From assembly GCF_009882945.1 (NCBI RefSeq), contig NZ_WTUY01000002.1, positions 498,927 through 562,926 on the forward strand: a DNA stretch of 64,000 nucleotides, read 5' to 3'. The DNA is from Alcanivorax sp. DP30. GTDB taxonomy: Bacteria > Pseudomonadota > Gammaproteobacteria > Pseudomonadales > Alcanivoracaceae. Positions 27,465-36,668 of the stretch are shown here, one piece after another (position 1 is the first letter of the stretch; every line of letters starts with the position of its first letter). The notes under the pieces were generated by a model. The model ran no database searches. It was not told the origin of the DNA and was given only the letters and a program-made list of their open reading frames with translations. The position numbers and the translations under genes are program-made.

Positions 27465-27685
27465 ACTCTTTCCGTGTCTGTTCTTTTACGGGCAACGCCA
27501 TCCTGGCGCTGTTGGTGGTCAAGTCTGTCTCACTGTGTGTCACGACCCGGTTACAAATATTAACATGGCAGTCGGCATCTGACAGAGAAAAAAAGCCGCC
27601 TTTCGGGCCATCATGCAGTCACTGGCGACCCTCTGCGACCATGGTATGATCAGGCCACATTTTTTCGGACCAGGATCACAGGGAC

Positions 27686-28477
27686 GTGACAATTATTGCC
27701 CGTTTTGCGCCGCTGCCAGCCCTGTTCAGCATGATGCTGATCAGTGACTCCGCCTTCACCGACACCGGCGACAGTCGTGCAAAAGCCCCGGAATCTCTTT
27801 TCCCTGCCGCACTGCCCGAAGTGGAAGCCTCCTACCGTGTTGTCGTCAACGGCATTCCTCTCGGCCTCAACGCCACGATTCGCCTGACCCAGGAAGCCGA
27901 CAATTATCAACTGCACTTCAAGGTTGAGAACCGTCTGTTTCGCCATGAGGAAATTGCCCGGTTCGACTGGGATAACTGCGTTGCCAGGCCCCACCATTAC
28001 AGCCACGAGAGTGCAGGCTTCGGCATAAATCGCGGTGGTGAGATTGTGTTTGACTGGGAAAGCGGTACCGCAAAAGGCAGCAAGGCGGTCTACCCGCTGG
28101 TTGCCGATGCACTGGATGCGCTTAGCGTTGCCATGGTGTCACGGTGCAACATGGCCAAGGCAGATCCTGCTTTCGCCTATACCGTGGCAGAACCGGATGG
28201 GCTGGACAAATACCACTACCGTGCACTTGAACCGGAAACCATCAAGACACCGGCGGGAGAATGGCAGGCCACCGGTCTGGAGCGCGACTACGAGGAACGA
28301 GGACGCAAATCCCGTTTCTGGGCAGCGCAAGAACTGGATTACTTCATGATCCGCATGGACCATCAGGAAAACCCGTTTGTGCGTGGCCGTATTGAATTAA
28401 CCGAGTTTCGTTACCTGAACGAATCCGTCGCACCCAACCCGGAACGCCAGGCGGGCAGCACGGTTTCCAGTCGCTGA
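27686..28477 (+). CDS. DUF3108 periplasmic protein
   Basis: The 263-residue product begins at GTG 27686 (AGGA about ten bases upstream) with a probable signal region (APLPALFSMMLISDSAF). The core matches DUF3108: YRVVVNGIPLGLNATIRLT, FRHEEIARFDWDNCVARPHHYSHE, VFDWESGTAKG and DALSVAM. The family is a periplasmic or outer-membrane-associated beta protein often seen in gammaproteobacteria; its function is not established. The last 67 bases overlap the convergent DUF2489 gene on the other strand. The exact start is uncertain. Confidence 0.75.
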   Translation: MTIIARFAPLPALFSMMLISDSAFTDTGDSRAKAPESLFPAALPEVEASYRVVVNGIPLGLNATIRLTQEADNYQLHFKVENRLFRHEEIARFDWDNCVARPHHYSHESAGFGINRGGEIVFDWESGTAKGSKAVYPLVADALDALSVAMVSRCNMAKADPAFAYTVAEPDGLDKYHYRALEPETIKTPAGEWQATGLERDYEERGRKSRFWAAQELDYFMIRMDHQENPFVRGRIELTEFRYLNESVAPNPERQAGSTVSSR

Positions 28478-28884
28478 GCGCAGGCCTCCAGCCGCCCCTG
28501 GTATTCTTCTTCCAGTTGCCAGCGGTAACTGTCTTGCTGATGGCGCATTCGGGGCGTCAGTGCCTTGCGGGCATTGCCCCGGTCAAACTGCTGGCAGGTT
28601 TGCGCGAACTGGTGAAAATCAGACAGATCCACCTTGGGTGAAATACTGTCCGGCAGAGTATCCAGCAAGGCGCTGATGCGGATGGCAGCTTCACTGAGCT
28701 CCACCTGTTTCTGTGCCAATGCCATGCACAGCACTTCCAGGCTGTCGAGCACGGCCACCTGTTGGCTCAACACCTCTTCCCGCTGCTTGCGAGCCATCCA
28801 GAGCCGCCACACCATCAACCCCAGCACGGTGCCAATGACCAGGCCAGTCACGGCGGCAATAACGATCTGCCAGGCTAACGTCAT
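28411..28884 (-). CDS. DUF2489-type membrane protein
   Basis: I chose the ATG at 28884, with GGAGG four bases upstream; the frame is open further up without a ribosome site. The 157-residue product has one N-terminal membrane span (IVIAAVTGLVIGTVLGLMVW) and a helical cytoplasmic part with DLSDFHQFAQTCQQFDRGNARKALTPRMR, typical of DUF2489. Function is unknown. Its 3' end overlaps that of the convergent DUF3108 gene by 67 bases, so the two transcripts are antisense there. Confidence 0.72.
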   Translation of the reverse strand: MTLAWQIVIAAVTGLVIGTVLGLMVWRLWMARKQREEVLSQQVAVLDSLEVLCMALAQKQVELSEAAIRISALLDTLPDSISPKVDLSDFHQFAQTCQQFDRGNARKALTPRMRHQQDSYRWQLEEEYQGRLEACAQRLETVLPAWRSGLGATDSFR

Positions 28885-28990
28885 GAAACCTCCAGGAAGT
28901 TGATGCGTTGGGGAAAATAGGGTTTGAAAAAAACAGAAGCCGGTACCATTGTAGCCATCAGACACGCTCTGTTCACCCCGGAGACACTAT

Positions 28991-29446
28991 TTGACCCTCT
29001 CATTACCTGACTGGCTTGCCCCGATTGCCAATCAGCTGGAACCCTGGCTGCCCGCTCTCACTGGTACCGGGATCCTCATGGCAATTGCCTCAGTAGTGGC
29101 CATACCGCTGTTCATTGCACGGGTACCTGAGAACTACTTCACCGAGCAATACCTCCCCCATACAAACCGCAACTTGCTGGGGTGGCTTCTGTGGTTCATA
29201 CGCAACCTGTTTGCGCTGATTCTATTGGTGGCAGGCATCCTTATGCTGGTACTGCCCGGGCAAGGATTGCTCACTATTCTGATAGCTATCATGACCAGTA
29301 CTTTTCCGGGGAAATACCGTCTCGAACGCGCTATTATGCGCCGCCCCGGGGTATACCGGGCAGCAAACTGGATCCGCCACAAATACCGGCGCACGCCGCT
29401 GCAGCATCCTGATGGAACGAGTGAGGACAGGATCAATGGTGATTAA
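28991..29446 (+). CDS. PGPGW-family small membrane protein
   Basis: The TTG start at 28991 has GGAG seven bases upstream. The 151-residue protein has membrane spans at about residues 24-44 and 65-105, and the motif LPGQGLLTILIAIM, a variant of the 'LPGPGW' signature of this family. A basic C-terminal tail (KYRLERAIMRRPGVYRAANWIRHKYRR) faces the cytoplasm. It overlaps mtnA by 11 bases, so it is the first gene of the methionine salvage operon, but no known salvage role exists for the family. Confidence 0.78.
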   Translation: MTLSLPDWLAPIANQLEPWLPALTGTGILMAIASVVAIPLFIARVPENYFTEQYLPHTNRNLLGWLLWFIRNLFALILLVAGILMLVLPGQGLLTILIAIMTSTFPGKYRLERAIMRRPGVYRAANWIRHKYRRTPLQHPDGTSEDRINGD

Positions 29447-30467
29447 CAGTGCCGCCATTCGCTGGCATGGTGATTTTCTCGAACTACTGGATCAGCGAGC
29501 CCTGCCCGCTGAAACCCTGTGGCTGCCTGTACGCAACAGCCAGGAGGCCGCCCAGGCCATTCGCGACATGGTAGTTCGCGGCGCTCCGGCCATCGGCATC
29601 ACCGCCGCCTACGGACTCGCCCTGGAAGCCGCGCTCCAGGAAAGTAACGCCAGCCTGGACAATCTGGCCGACGCCATCGCTACCCTTGCTGCCAGCCGCC
29701 CCACTGCCGTCAACCTGTTCTGGGCCCTGGAACGCCTGCAGACCACTGGACAATCCCTTCAAGGTGCCGAACTGGCAGACACCCTGCTTAGGGATGCCGA
29801 GGCCATACACCGGGAGGACATTGCCGCCAACCATGCCCTTGGCGAGTTTGGCGCCGCCCTGCTACCCGACAGTGCCACGGTCTACACTCACTGCAACACC
29901 GGTGCACTGGCGACTGGCGGGCACGGCACCGCGCTGGGCATCATTCGTACTGCTTGGCAGCAAAAGCGCTTGCAAGGGGTGTATGCGGGAGAGACCCGCC
30001 CCTGGCTGCAAGGCAGCCGGCTAACCAGCTGGGAACTGAGTAATGATGGCATTCCGGTCACCCTGGTGGCCGACAGCACCGCCGGTCAGCTCATGGCCCA
30101 GGGCAAGATTCAGGCGGTGATTGTTGGTGCAGACCGGATCACCGCCAACGGCGATACCGCCAACAAGATTGGCACCTATAACCTGGCGGTACTGGCCAGG
30201 CATCACGGTATCCCCTTTATCGTTGCCGCGCCGGTCTCTACGCTGGATCCAGCACTGCCTGACGGTTCCCATATTGTCATTGAGGAACGGGATGGCAACG
30301 AAGTGCGGCAGATTCAGGGCAAGACCGTTGCACCCAGTGACGTACCGGTTTACAACCCGGCTTTCGATGTCACGCCCGGCGAGCTGATCACCGCCATCGT
30401 CACAGAACGGGGAGTGATTCAGGCACCAAACACTGACAAGGTTCTGGCCCATTTGCGCGGGCAATAA
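29436..30467 (+). CDS. mtnA: S-methyl-5-thioribose-1-phosphate isomerase MtnA
   Basis: MtnA opens methylthioribose-1-phosphate to methylthioribulose-1-phosphate in methionine salvage. The 343-residue protein has MVVRGAPAIGITAAYGLAL near the N-terminus, the catalytic cysteine in THCNTGALATGG and the catalytic aspartate in VGADRITANGDTANKIGTY. The length is typical. I chose ATG 29436 because it matches the family start; a longer frame to 29412 adds eight residues. It is followed at 13 bases by mtnB. The eIF2B-alpha relatives lack the cysteine motif, so the call is firm. Confidence 0.95.
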   Translation: MVINSAAIRWHGDFLELLDQRALPAETLWLPVRNSQEAAQAIRDMVVRGAPAIGITAAYGLALEAALQESNASLDNLADAIATLAASRPTAVNLFWALERLQTTGQSLQGAELADTLLRDAEAIHREDIAANHALGEFGAALLPDSATVYTHCNTGALATGGHGTALGIIRTAWQQKRLQGVYAGETRPWLQGSRLTSWELSNDGIPVTLVADSTAGQLMAQGKIQAVIVGADRITANGDTANKIGTYNLAVLARHHGIPFIVAAPVSTLDPALPDGSHIVIEERDGNEVRQIQGKTVAPSDVPVYNPAFDVTPGELITAIVTERGVIQAPNTDKVLAHLRGQ

Positions 30468-30480
30468 TGCGGAGAAAGCA

Positions 30481-31116
30481 ATGATCGAACGTCCCTATTC
30501 CACCGCCGATTTCCGCGAAGCCAGCCGGGCTCTGGCAGCAACCGGCCAGCGGATTTATCGCAATGGCTGGTCACCGGCTACCAGCAGCAATTACTCCGTA
30601 CGGCTGAATGAAACCCATGTTGCGGTCACCCAATCCGGCAAGGACAAGGGCCTGCTGCGCGAGACCGACATTATGGCGGTGGACATGCAGGGGCAGCCCG
30701 CCAGTGCCGGCAAGCCCTCCGCCGAAACCTTGCTACATACCCAGCTATATCGCCGCTACCCCGACGTGGGCGCCGTACTGCATACCCACAGCCACGCCAG
30801 CACTGTGCTGACCATGCACTGGCCGGCCAATTCCCTCACTCTCGAGGGCTACGAATTATTGAAGGCACTGGATGGCTTCACCACCCATGAAAGTCGGCTG
30901 GTCATTCCGGTATTCAACAATACCCAGGACATCGCGGCCCTTGCCAATGAGGTGGATGACGCCATGGCGCAGGGTGCTGCCAGCCACTGCTATCTGATCC
31001 GTGGCCACGGGCTGTACACCTGGGCGTCCGATTTGCCAACCTGCTATCGACAACTTGAAGCGCTGGAAGTCCTGCTTGCCATCGAACTGGACCGTCGGCG
31101 CCTGAGTGGAGTGTAA
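30481..31116 (+). CDS. mtnB: Methylthioribulose-1-phosphate dehydratase MtnB
   Basis: MtnB removes water from methylthioribulose-1-phosphate to give the diketo compound used by MtnC. The 211-residue class II aldolase-like protein has the zinc histidines in LHTHSHAST, and SGKDKGLLRETDIMAVD and IRGHGLYTWA are family motifs. GGAGA lies seven bases before the ATG. It lies in mtnA-mtnB-mtnD-mtnC order, which separates it from fuculose aldolases. Confidence 0.95.
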   Translation: MIERPYSTADFREASRALAATGQRIYRNGWSPATSSNYSVRLNETHVAVTQSGKDKGLLRETDIMAVDMQGQPASAGKPSAETLLHTQLYRRYPDVGAVLHTHSHASTVLTMHWPANSLTLEGYELLKALDGFTTHESRLVIPVFNNTQDIAALANEVDDAMAQGAASHCYLIRGHGLYTWASDLPTCYRQLEALEVLLAIELDRRRLSGV

Positions 31117-31120
31117 GAAT

Positions 31121-31663
31121 ATGAGTGAACTGAAAATCTTCCAGGCAGATAAACCGGCCGAGCCGGAACAGCACCTGACGGACAAGCAGGCCATGGCCGA
31201 AGCCCTGGCCGCAGCCGGTGTGCGCTATGAACAGTGGCAAGCCTCCGCCCCGCTGTCAGAAAATCCGTCCCAGGATGAAGTTATCGCAGCCTACAAGGCC
31301 GATATTGACCGGCTGATGAAAAACGAAGGCTACCAGACCGTGGATGTGGTCAGCATGGTGCCGGATCATCCCGAAAAAGAGGCCTTTCGAAAGAAGTTCC
31401 TGGACGAGCATCGTCACAGTGAAGACGAGGTTCGCTTCTTTGTGGAAGGCCAGGGGCTGTTCACCCTGCATATCGACGACAGGGTCTACGAGGTACTGTG
31501 CACCAAGGGCGATCTGATCAGCGTCCCGGCCAACACCCCGCACTGGTTCGACATGGGCTCTCAGCCACGTTTCGTGGCCATTCGCCTGTTCAACAATACC
31601 GAGGGCTGGGTGGCCAACTTTACTGGCAGCGACATCGCCAGCCAGTTCAGTCGGCTGGACTGA
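31121..31663 (+). CDS. mtnD: Acireductone dioxygenase MtnD
   Basis: MtnD oxidises acireductone to the keto-acid precursor of methionine plus formate (Fe form), or off-pathway with Ni. The 180-residue cupin has metal ligands in EHRHSEDEVRFFVEG (two His and Glu) and NTPHWFD (third His). I chose ATG 31121, with GGAG nine bases before it; a start at 31106 would overlap mtnB. It is four bases past the mtnB stop. The ligand metal cannot be told from sequence. Confidence 0.95.
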   Translation: MSELKIFQADKPAEPEQHLTDKQAMAEALAAAGVRYEQWQASAPLSENPSQDEVIAAYKADIDRLMKNEGYQTVDVVSMVPDHPEKEAFRKKFLDEHRHSEDEVRFFVEGQGLFTLHIDDRVYEVLCTKGDLISVPANTPHWFDMGSQPRFVAIRLFNNTEGWVANFTGSDIASQFSRLD

Positions 31664-31673
31664 CCTTATCTCC

Positions 31674-31725
31674 GTAGGAGCCTGCATGCAGGCGATCAGA
31701 CTTTCGCTTGCAGGGAGGCTCCTGC
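31674..31725. repeat. REP-like inverted pair between mtnD and mtnC
   Basis: GTAGGAGCCTGCATGCAGGC and its inverse CGCTTGCAGGGAGGCTCCTG sit inside the mtn operon, about 30 bases ahead of mtnC, and may lower or process the transcript there. Confidence 0.7.
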
Positions 31726-31755
31726 ATCGCTTCTCGCCTCTTAACGGACAACACC

Positions 31756-32436
31756 ATGATCAAGGCCATCGTCACCGACATCGAAGGCACCACCAGCAGC
31801 ATTTCCTTCGTCAAGGAAGTCCTGTTCCCCTATGCGGCCCGTGAATTCCCGGCCTTTCTGGCGGCACATTGGGATGAGCCTGCGATTCGGGAACAGGTTA
31901 TGGCGGCGGCACAGGAAAGTGGTCTTCAACTGAACGATCCCGTGTCTGCCAGTGCCCTGTTCCAGCAATGGATTGCCGAAGATCGCAAGGCCACACCACT
32001 GAAAACCCTGCAAGGCATGATCTGGAAACACGGCTACCAGAATGGCGATTACACCGCGCATCTTTACCCGGATACCGCCGCCGCTCTGCGGCAATGGAAA
32101 GCCCAGGGCCTTGACCTGTATGTCTATTCCTCCGGTTCCATCGCTGCCCAGAAGCTGTTCTTCGGTTTCAGTGACGACGGCGATCTGACAGCCCTCTTCA
32201 GCGGATATTTTGATACTACCTCTGGCCACAAGCAGGAAACCCGGAGCTATCACAACATCCAGCAAGCTATTGGCCTGCCTGCCACACGGCTGTTGTTCCT
32301 GTCAGACGTGGAAGCCGAACTGGACGCTGCTGCCGACGCCGGCTACCACACCATTCGCCTGGACCGTGAAGGCAGCCAGGGCGAAAGCAAACACACCGTT
32401 GTGAGTGCTTTCAACGAGATCGAACTGCCGAAGTAA
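31756..32436 (+). CDS. mtnC: Enolase-phosphatase E1 MtnC
   Basis: MtnC enolises and dephosphorylates the diketo intermediate to acireductone, the substrate of MtnD. The 226-residue HAD protein starts [19 protein letters not shown], the E1 signature with the aspartate nucleophile; [16 protein letters not shown] and [16 protein letters not shown] are motifs II and IV. I chose the ATG at 31756; the frame extends upstream only through the REP element. The ribosome site is weak (ACGGA). It closes the salvage set, which still needs an MTA phosphorylase and an aminotransferase elsewhere. Confidence 0.95.
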   Translation: MIKAIVTDIEGTTSSISFVKEVLFPYAAREFPAFLAAHWDEPAIREQVMAAAQESGLQLNDPVSASALFQQWIAEDRKATPLKTLQGMIWKHGYQNGDYTAHLYPDTAAALRQWKAQGLDLYVYSSGSIAAQKLFFGFSDDGDLTALFSGYFDTTSGHKQETRSYHNIQQAIGLPATRLLFLSDVEAELDAAADAGYHTIRLDREGSQGESKHTVVSAFNEIELPK

Positions 32437-32469
32437 TCCGACGCTTTTCGCAAGTCCATGTTTTCATGT

Positions 32470-32574
32470 CGAGGGGTCGCTGCAGGAGTTTGCCTGCAGC
32501 TGCTGCCTGGAAAAGCCGAGGATTTGGGGAGTTTTTTCTGGTTTTCTCAATCCAGGCGTAGCTTGTGGCTCAGC
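32470..32574. repeat. Dispersed intergenic element next to the rlmG stop
   Basis: A REP half (GCAGGAGTTTGCCTGCAG) is followed by GGGGAGTTTTTTCTGG and GCGTAGCTTGTGGCTCAG. The same order of pieces is found at 58979-59107 next to the dnaQ stop, so this is a repeated intergenic element. Confidence 0.55.
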
Positions 32575-33690
32575 CTATTTCGGCGCCCTGCAGGAAAACA
32601 CTACAAACTTCTTGTTACTGCCTGCCACCTGCACATCGCTGAACAATCTTCCCAGCACCTTGTGATAACCGAGATGGCGGTTGCCGATGACTCTCAGCTC
32701 TCCGCCTTCCGCAAGCTGCTTGCTGGCCTGACGAAATAGGCGCCGGGCCACATGATCGCCGACAGTATGCCCGTCATGAAATGGCGGATTGAGCAAGATG
32801 CAGTCAAAACGATCGTTAACCCCGCTGAGGCCGTCACCGTGGTGGAAGGTTACTGTCGCGTGCGGACAATATTGACCAACATTCTCGCGGGCGCTTTTGA
32901 GCGCCAACCAGGATTCATCGCAAAAAGTCAGCTGCACATGCGGATAACGCCGCAGGATGCCTAGACCGATCACCCCGTTGCCACAACCAAGGTCTGCCAC
33001 CGTTGCCTTTTCTGGCAGAGATTCCGGCAAATGCTCAAGAAAGAAACGCGCACCGATATCCAGTTGTTGCTGGGAAAACACACCCGCATGCACAACCAAC
33101 GGCCCAGCGGGGCCCTCCACCTTGCAGGGAAAAGGTGCTTCGACCAGTATCTTGCCAGGAGCCGTCGCGCTGAACAGACGTGCCTTCTTCCAGCCGTACT
33201 CCGCCTGACCGTTCCCCAGATACCGCTGCATCATGGGTACCAGCTGCCTGGGCAGATGCTTGTCCATGCCACTCAGCCATACCGGTGTACCCTCAGGAAG
33301 CTGGCTTCCCAGCCAGGCCAGCTGGGACTCCAGCAATGCCAGCGACTTGGGCACTCGCATCACTACCTGATCAGGGGCCGCGTCCAATGGCTCATCAGGC
33401 CAACAGTGACGTATCGGCGCCATACTGTTTTCGTCAGCATTCTGTTGAATGTTGTACTGCGCCAGCCAGGAGTCGCCACTATGAATCACCGCCCCCCTCT
33501 GCCCGGCGGCCAGTGACAGCGCCCCGTGGCTGTCGTTGATCACCAGAGTCTCCTTGCCTTGCTGAGCCCGTGCTTCCAGGGTGTTGAGAAGATATTGATC
33601 CGCATTGTCCCAGGCCTGCAGGGTTTCGTTGCGACGGCGAGGCCAACGGTACAGGCTGAGTGTTCCCCAGGGGTGGGTCAGTTCATACAT
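32575..33690 (-). CDS. rlmG: 23S rRNA (guanine-1835 N2) methyltransferase RlmG
   Basis: The 371-residue protein has the two-domain plan of RlmG/RsmC: a degenerate N-terminal methyltransferase-like half (residues 1-180) and a catalytic C-terminal half with VADLGCGNGVIGLGIL (SAM motif I) and ILLNPPFHDGHTVGDHVA (motif IV, NPPF, which marks base-amine methylation). The N-terminus MYELTHPWGTLSLYRWPRR resembles RlmG better than RsmC. It runs leftward and is divergent from the tRNA gene. Confidence 0.88.
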   Translation of the reverse strand: MYELTHPWGTLSLYRWPRRRNETLQAWDNADQYLLNTLEARAQQGKETLVINDSHGALSLAAGQRGAVIHSGDSWLAQYNIQQNADENSMAPIRHCWPDEPLDAAPDQVVMRVPKSLALLESQLAWLGSQLPEGTPVWLSGMDKHLPRQLVPMMQRYLGNGQAEYGWKKARLFSATAPGKILVEAPFPCKVEGPAGPLVVHAGVFSQQQLDIGARFFLEHLPESLPEKATVADLGCGNGVIGLGILRRYPHVQLTFCDESWLALKSARENVGQYCPHATVTFHHGDGLSGVNDRFDCILLNPPFHDGHTVGDHVARRLFRQASKQLAEGGELRVIGNRHLGYHKVLGRLFSDVQVAGSNKKFVVFSCRAPK

Positions 33691-33794
33691 GTTGGCGGGC
33701 TCCGGGTGGACGGCTGGGTAGGTGCCGCATTCTGCCTGTCACCGAGCCGGTTGGCCATATAATGCGCAAACGGCCCTCATGGCAGTATTTAGGT

Positions 33795-33823
33795 ATGGCA
33801 TTTTCGAAATTCGCTGCTAGAAT
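33795..33823 (+). promoter_or_regulatory. Probable promoter of tRNA-Pro
   Basis: ATGGCA (33795), 17 bases and TAGAAT (33818) are followed by GCGCC, the GC-rich discriminator common in stable-RNA promoters. The tRNA starts 17 bases after the -10 box. Confidence 0.5.
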
Positions 33824-33839
33824 GCGCCAGCACAAGATC

Positions 33840-33916
33840 CGGAATATAGCTCAGCCTGGTAGAGCACTACGTTCGGGACGTAGGGGTCGCAGGTTCGAAT
33901 CCTGCTATTCCGACCA
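33840..33916 (+). tRNA. tRNA-Pro (anticodon CGG)
   Basis: The 77-base cloverleaf has the acceptor stem CGGAATA/TATTCCG, a D arm (GCTC..GAGC), an anticodon stem CTACG/CGTAG with loop TTCGGGA (anticodon CGG at positions 34-36), a T arm with GTTCGAATC, and an encoded CCA end. The first base C paired with the last G of the acceptor stem is typical of bacterial tRNA-Pro. Confidence 0.97.
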
Positions 33917-33920
33917 ATTG

Positions 33921-33951
33921 AAAAGGCCGCTCAAATGAGCGGCCTTTTTTA
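33921..33951 (+). terminator. Intrinsic terminator after tRNA-Pro
   Basis: AAAAGGCCGCTC-AAAT-GAGCGGCCTTTTTT: a strong stem with a T run four bases after the tRNA. Confidence 0.95.
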
Positions 33952-33960
33952 TTGCAGCGA

Positions 33961-33985
33961 CTCGCGTGCAGGCACGCTCCCACAA
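33961..33985. repeat. Single REP-like palindrome
   Basis: CGCGTGCAGGCACGCTCCCA is one arm of the REP family, located just after the tRNA terminator. Confidence 0.55.
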
Positions 33986-34007
33986 GGGGAAGACGCGCCG
34001 CTCTCCC

Positions 34008-34634
34008 TTACGCCAGTCGCGGGTTCAGGGTGTAAGTGCAGGTAATACTGGCAGAATCCAGAGCATGGGCCTTGATAGTCTCTACCAGGGCTGCGCCACT
34101 GAAGTCGTTTCCTGCCGGCAGGGTGTCTACATCCAGCGCGTACACTGTGAATACATAACGGTGGATGATGCTGTCGTTCCAGGGCGGGCACGGGCCGTCG
34201 TAACCGAAGTAGTCCCCTTCCATATCCGCATCGCCAGCAAACCAGCCGGTGTAGTCATTCTTGCCGTGACTCAGGCCGTTACCGGCCTCCGGACCGTTCT
34301 TGCCACGAGGGGTGATGCCGTTGCAATGTGCGCCCTCCTCCAGACGGGTCTGATCAGCAGGAATATCGAACAGGGTCCAGTGATAGAAATCCACCCGTGG
34401 CAGGGACTCCGGCACTTCCCGCCCTTCCTGATTCACATCATCCCCGGCGCTTGGCACGTCGGGATCATGGACCACCACGGCAAAGGAGCGCGTCCCCTCG
34501 GGCGCACCGGACCATGCCAGATGGGGATTGTGATTATCCGAAAGGGCAACGTGGTTTTTCGGGTCGATGATGGCAAACGCATACTTTTTATCAATCGCCG
34601 TCCCATCGGTCAGACTGTCGCTGACTAGCTGCAT
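34008..34634 (-). CDS. YbhB/YbcL-type phosphatidylethanolamine-binding-like protein
   Basis: I chose ATG 34634 because AAGGAG lies seven bases upstream; the frame is open to 34700. The 208-residue protein has the PEBP anion-site motifs AVVVHDPDVPSAGD and FYHWTLFDIPA, plus YDGPCPPWNDSIIHRYVFTVYALD. It is longer than E. coli YbhB (158) owing to inserts near residue 60-80 and 110-135. Ligand and role are unknown in bacteria. It lies 62 bases downstream of thpR on the same strand and may be co-transcribed with it. Confidence 0.85.
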   Translation of the reverse strand: MQLVSDSLTDGTAIDKKYAFAIIDPKNHVALSDNHNPHLAWSGAPEGTRSFAVVVHDPDVPSAGDDVNQEGREVPESLPRVDFYHWTLFDIPADQTRLEEGAHCNGITPRGKNGPEAGNGLSHGKNDYTGWFAGDADMEGDYFGYDGPCPPWNDSIIHRYVFTVYALDVDTLPAGNDFSGAALVETIKAHALDSASITCTYTLNPRLA

Positions 34635-34696
34635 GATTTCACTCCTTAACAGTGCAATTGCGTTCTCTTGCAAGCATGCGGCACCTGAAGCCAAAT

Positions 34697-35209
34697 TCAA
34701 CCATCCGCAAGCGCAAATCTGGACAATGGCCGGTAACTGGGGGCTCCACCCTGCTGGCCCGGCTCGCTGGCATAGAGGCAGATTTCATTAACCGGTAGCG
34801 GCCACTGTCCCTCTTTGATGCTCATACTCTGCCCGGGTTTGGCAAGGGTGATATGCGGCCTGAGAGCCCGGGATTCTCGGATCACACCGAAGTTTACCAA
34901 CGTGTCCCAAATCCGTTGGTGCAGAACCAGAAGCTGGGGGGGAGCGTCCGTGGTCAAGGCCAGAAAAGGCCCCTGAGCAGCAGGGAACGGCTCACAGCGG
35001 TCAAAAGTCAGTGTAAAAGGAGACGTTTGTGCTGCGGTAACGGACAGTGCGGGACATAACTTATCGATGAAGCCCTGCGGCCGCTCTCCCAGAAATGCCA
35101 GGGTCATGTGAAGATTCGGCCTGGGTGTTGCGGCCGGCAATCCCATGGCGAGCATGCGGCAGTCTTGACTCAACCTGCCTGCGACGTGAACTCCGATAAA
35201 ACAGCGCAT
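34697..35209 (-). CDS. thpR: RNA 2',3'-cyclic phosphodiesterase ThpR
   Basis: ThpR is a 2H phosphoesterase acting on 2',3'-cyclic phosphate or 2'-5' bonds in RNA. Both HxTx motifs are present: HMTLAFLGE near residue 34 and HITLAKPG near 122. The N-terminus [10 protein letters not shown] and the 170-residue length fit. It is read leftward, divergent from rimO. Confidence 0.88.
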   Translation of the reverse strand: MRCFIGVHVAGRLSQDCRMLAMGLPAATPRPNLHMTLAFLGERPQGFIDKLCPALSVTAAQTSPFTLTFDRCEPFPAAQGPFLALTTDAPPQLLVLHQRIWDTLVNFGVIRESRALRPHITLAKPGQSMSIKEGQWPLPVNEICLYASEPGQQGGAPSYRPLSRFALADG

Positions 35210-35339
35210 TCAACCTCCTGATCTACCACCCTCTGGTGGCTTCACGGCAAGGACAGCGGTAGAATTTCGCCCCCATCACTACAGTCAATCAGCCAGCCGC
35301 GTAGTCTTCAGCACACGGCCGCCAATCTTGAGGTGTTCT

Positions 35340-36665
35340 ATGTCCGGTAAAGTCGGTTTCGTCAGCCTGGGTTGCCCCAAGGCGCTGGTGGACTCTGAAC
35401 GCATTCTCACCCAGCTTCGCACCGAAGGCTACGAGGTGAGCCCCAGTTATGATGATGCCGACGTGGTGGTGGTGAACACCTGTGGCTTTATTGATGATGC
35501 CAAAGCCGAATCCCTGGATGCCATTGGCGAAGCCCTGAATGAAAATGGCAAGGTGATTGTAACAGGCTGTATGGGCGTGGAAGAGGATGTGATCCGCCAG
35601 GTTCACCCCTCCGTTCTGTCTGTCAGTGGCCCGCAGCAGTATGAGCAGGTGGTCAACGCCGTTCACGATGTGATACCACCCAGCCAGAACCATGATCCGT
35701 TCCTGGATCTGGTGCCCCCCCAGGGCATCAAGCTTACCCCGCGACACTATGCCTACCTGAAGATATCCGAGGGCTGCAACCACAAGTGCAGTTTCTGCAT
35801 CATCCCATCCATGCGCGGCAAGCTGGATTCCCGCCCCATTGGCGATGTGATGGATGAAGCGGATCGCCTGGTGAAAGCCGGGGTTCAGGAATTACTGGTG
35901 ATCAGTCAGGACACCAGCGCCTATGGTGTGGACCGCAAATACCAGACCGGTTTCTGGCAGGGCATGCCAGTGAAAACCCGCATGCTGGAGATGTGTCAGG
36001 CACTGGGGCAGCTCGGGGCCTGGGTGCGCCTGCATTACGTTTACCCTTACCCGCACGTGGACGAAATTATCCCGATGATGGCCGAAGGCCATATTCTCCC
36101 CTATCTGGATATCCCGTTTCAGCATGCCAGCCCGGCTGTACTGAAAAACATGAAGCGCCCCGCCCACGCGGAAAACACTCTGGAGCGTATCCGTCGCTGG
36201 CGGGAGATCTGTCCGGATATTACCCTGCGCAGCACGTTCATCACCGGCTTCCCCGGGGAAACGGATGCTGATTTTGAGATCCTGCTCGACTGGCTGGAGG
36301 AGGCTCAGCTGGACCGGGTGGGCTGCTTCACCTATTCCCCGGTGGAAGGTGCACCAGCCAACGCCCTGCCCGACCCGGTAGACCCGGACATTGCCGAAGA
36401 GCGCCGCGAGCGCTTCATGAATGTTCAAGCGCGCATCAGCGCCGACAAACTACAGAAAAAAATCGGCAAGACCCTGGAAGTGCTGGTGGATGAAGTGGAC
36501 GAGGAAGGCGCCATTGCCCGTTCCAAGGCCGATGCTCCAGAGATTGATGGGCTCGTGTACCTCAATGGGGAAACCAGTCTCAAGCCGGGGCAGCGCCTTC
36601 AGGTCACCATCGAGCATGCCGACGAACACGATCTGTGGGGCACACCCGTGCCCAGTGACGCCTGA
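35340..36665 (+). CDS. rimO: Ribosomal protein S12 methylthiotransferase RimO
   Basis: RimO methylthiolates the conserved aspartate of ribosomal protein S12 (uS12). The 441-residue protein has the UPF0004 N-domain with cysteines in [21 protein letters not shown] and VTGCMG (cluster ligands), the radical-SAM CNHKCSFC motif near residue 147, and a C-terminal TRAM domain. RGKLDSRP follows the radical-SAM motif as usual. I chose ATG 35340, with GAGGT five bases upstream, over a TTG at 35328. The gene after it starts four bases past the stop. Confidence 0.96.
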   Translation: MSGKVGFVSLGCPKALVDSERILTQLRTEGYEVSPSYDDADVVVVNTCGFIDDAKAESLDAIGEALNENGKVIVTGCMGVEEDVIRQVHPSVLSVSGPQQYEQVVNAVHDVIPPSQNHDPFLDLVPPQGIKLTPRHYAYLKISEGCNHKCSFCIIPSMRGKLDSRPIGDVMDEADRLVKAGVQELLVISQDTSAYGVDRKYQTGFWQGMPVKTRMLEMCQALGQLGAWVRLHYVYPYPHVDEIIPMMAEGHILPYLDIPFQHASPAVLKNMKRPAHAENTLERIRRWREICPDITLRSTFITGFPGETDADFEILLDWLEEAQLDRVGCFTYSPVEGAPANALPDPVDPDIAEERRERFMNVQARISADKLQKKIGKTLEVLVDEVDEEGAIARSKADAPEIDGLVYLNGETSLKPGQRLQVTIEHADEHDLWGTPVPSDA

Positions 36666-36668
36666 CGC

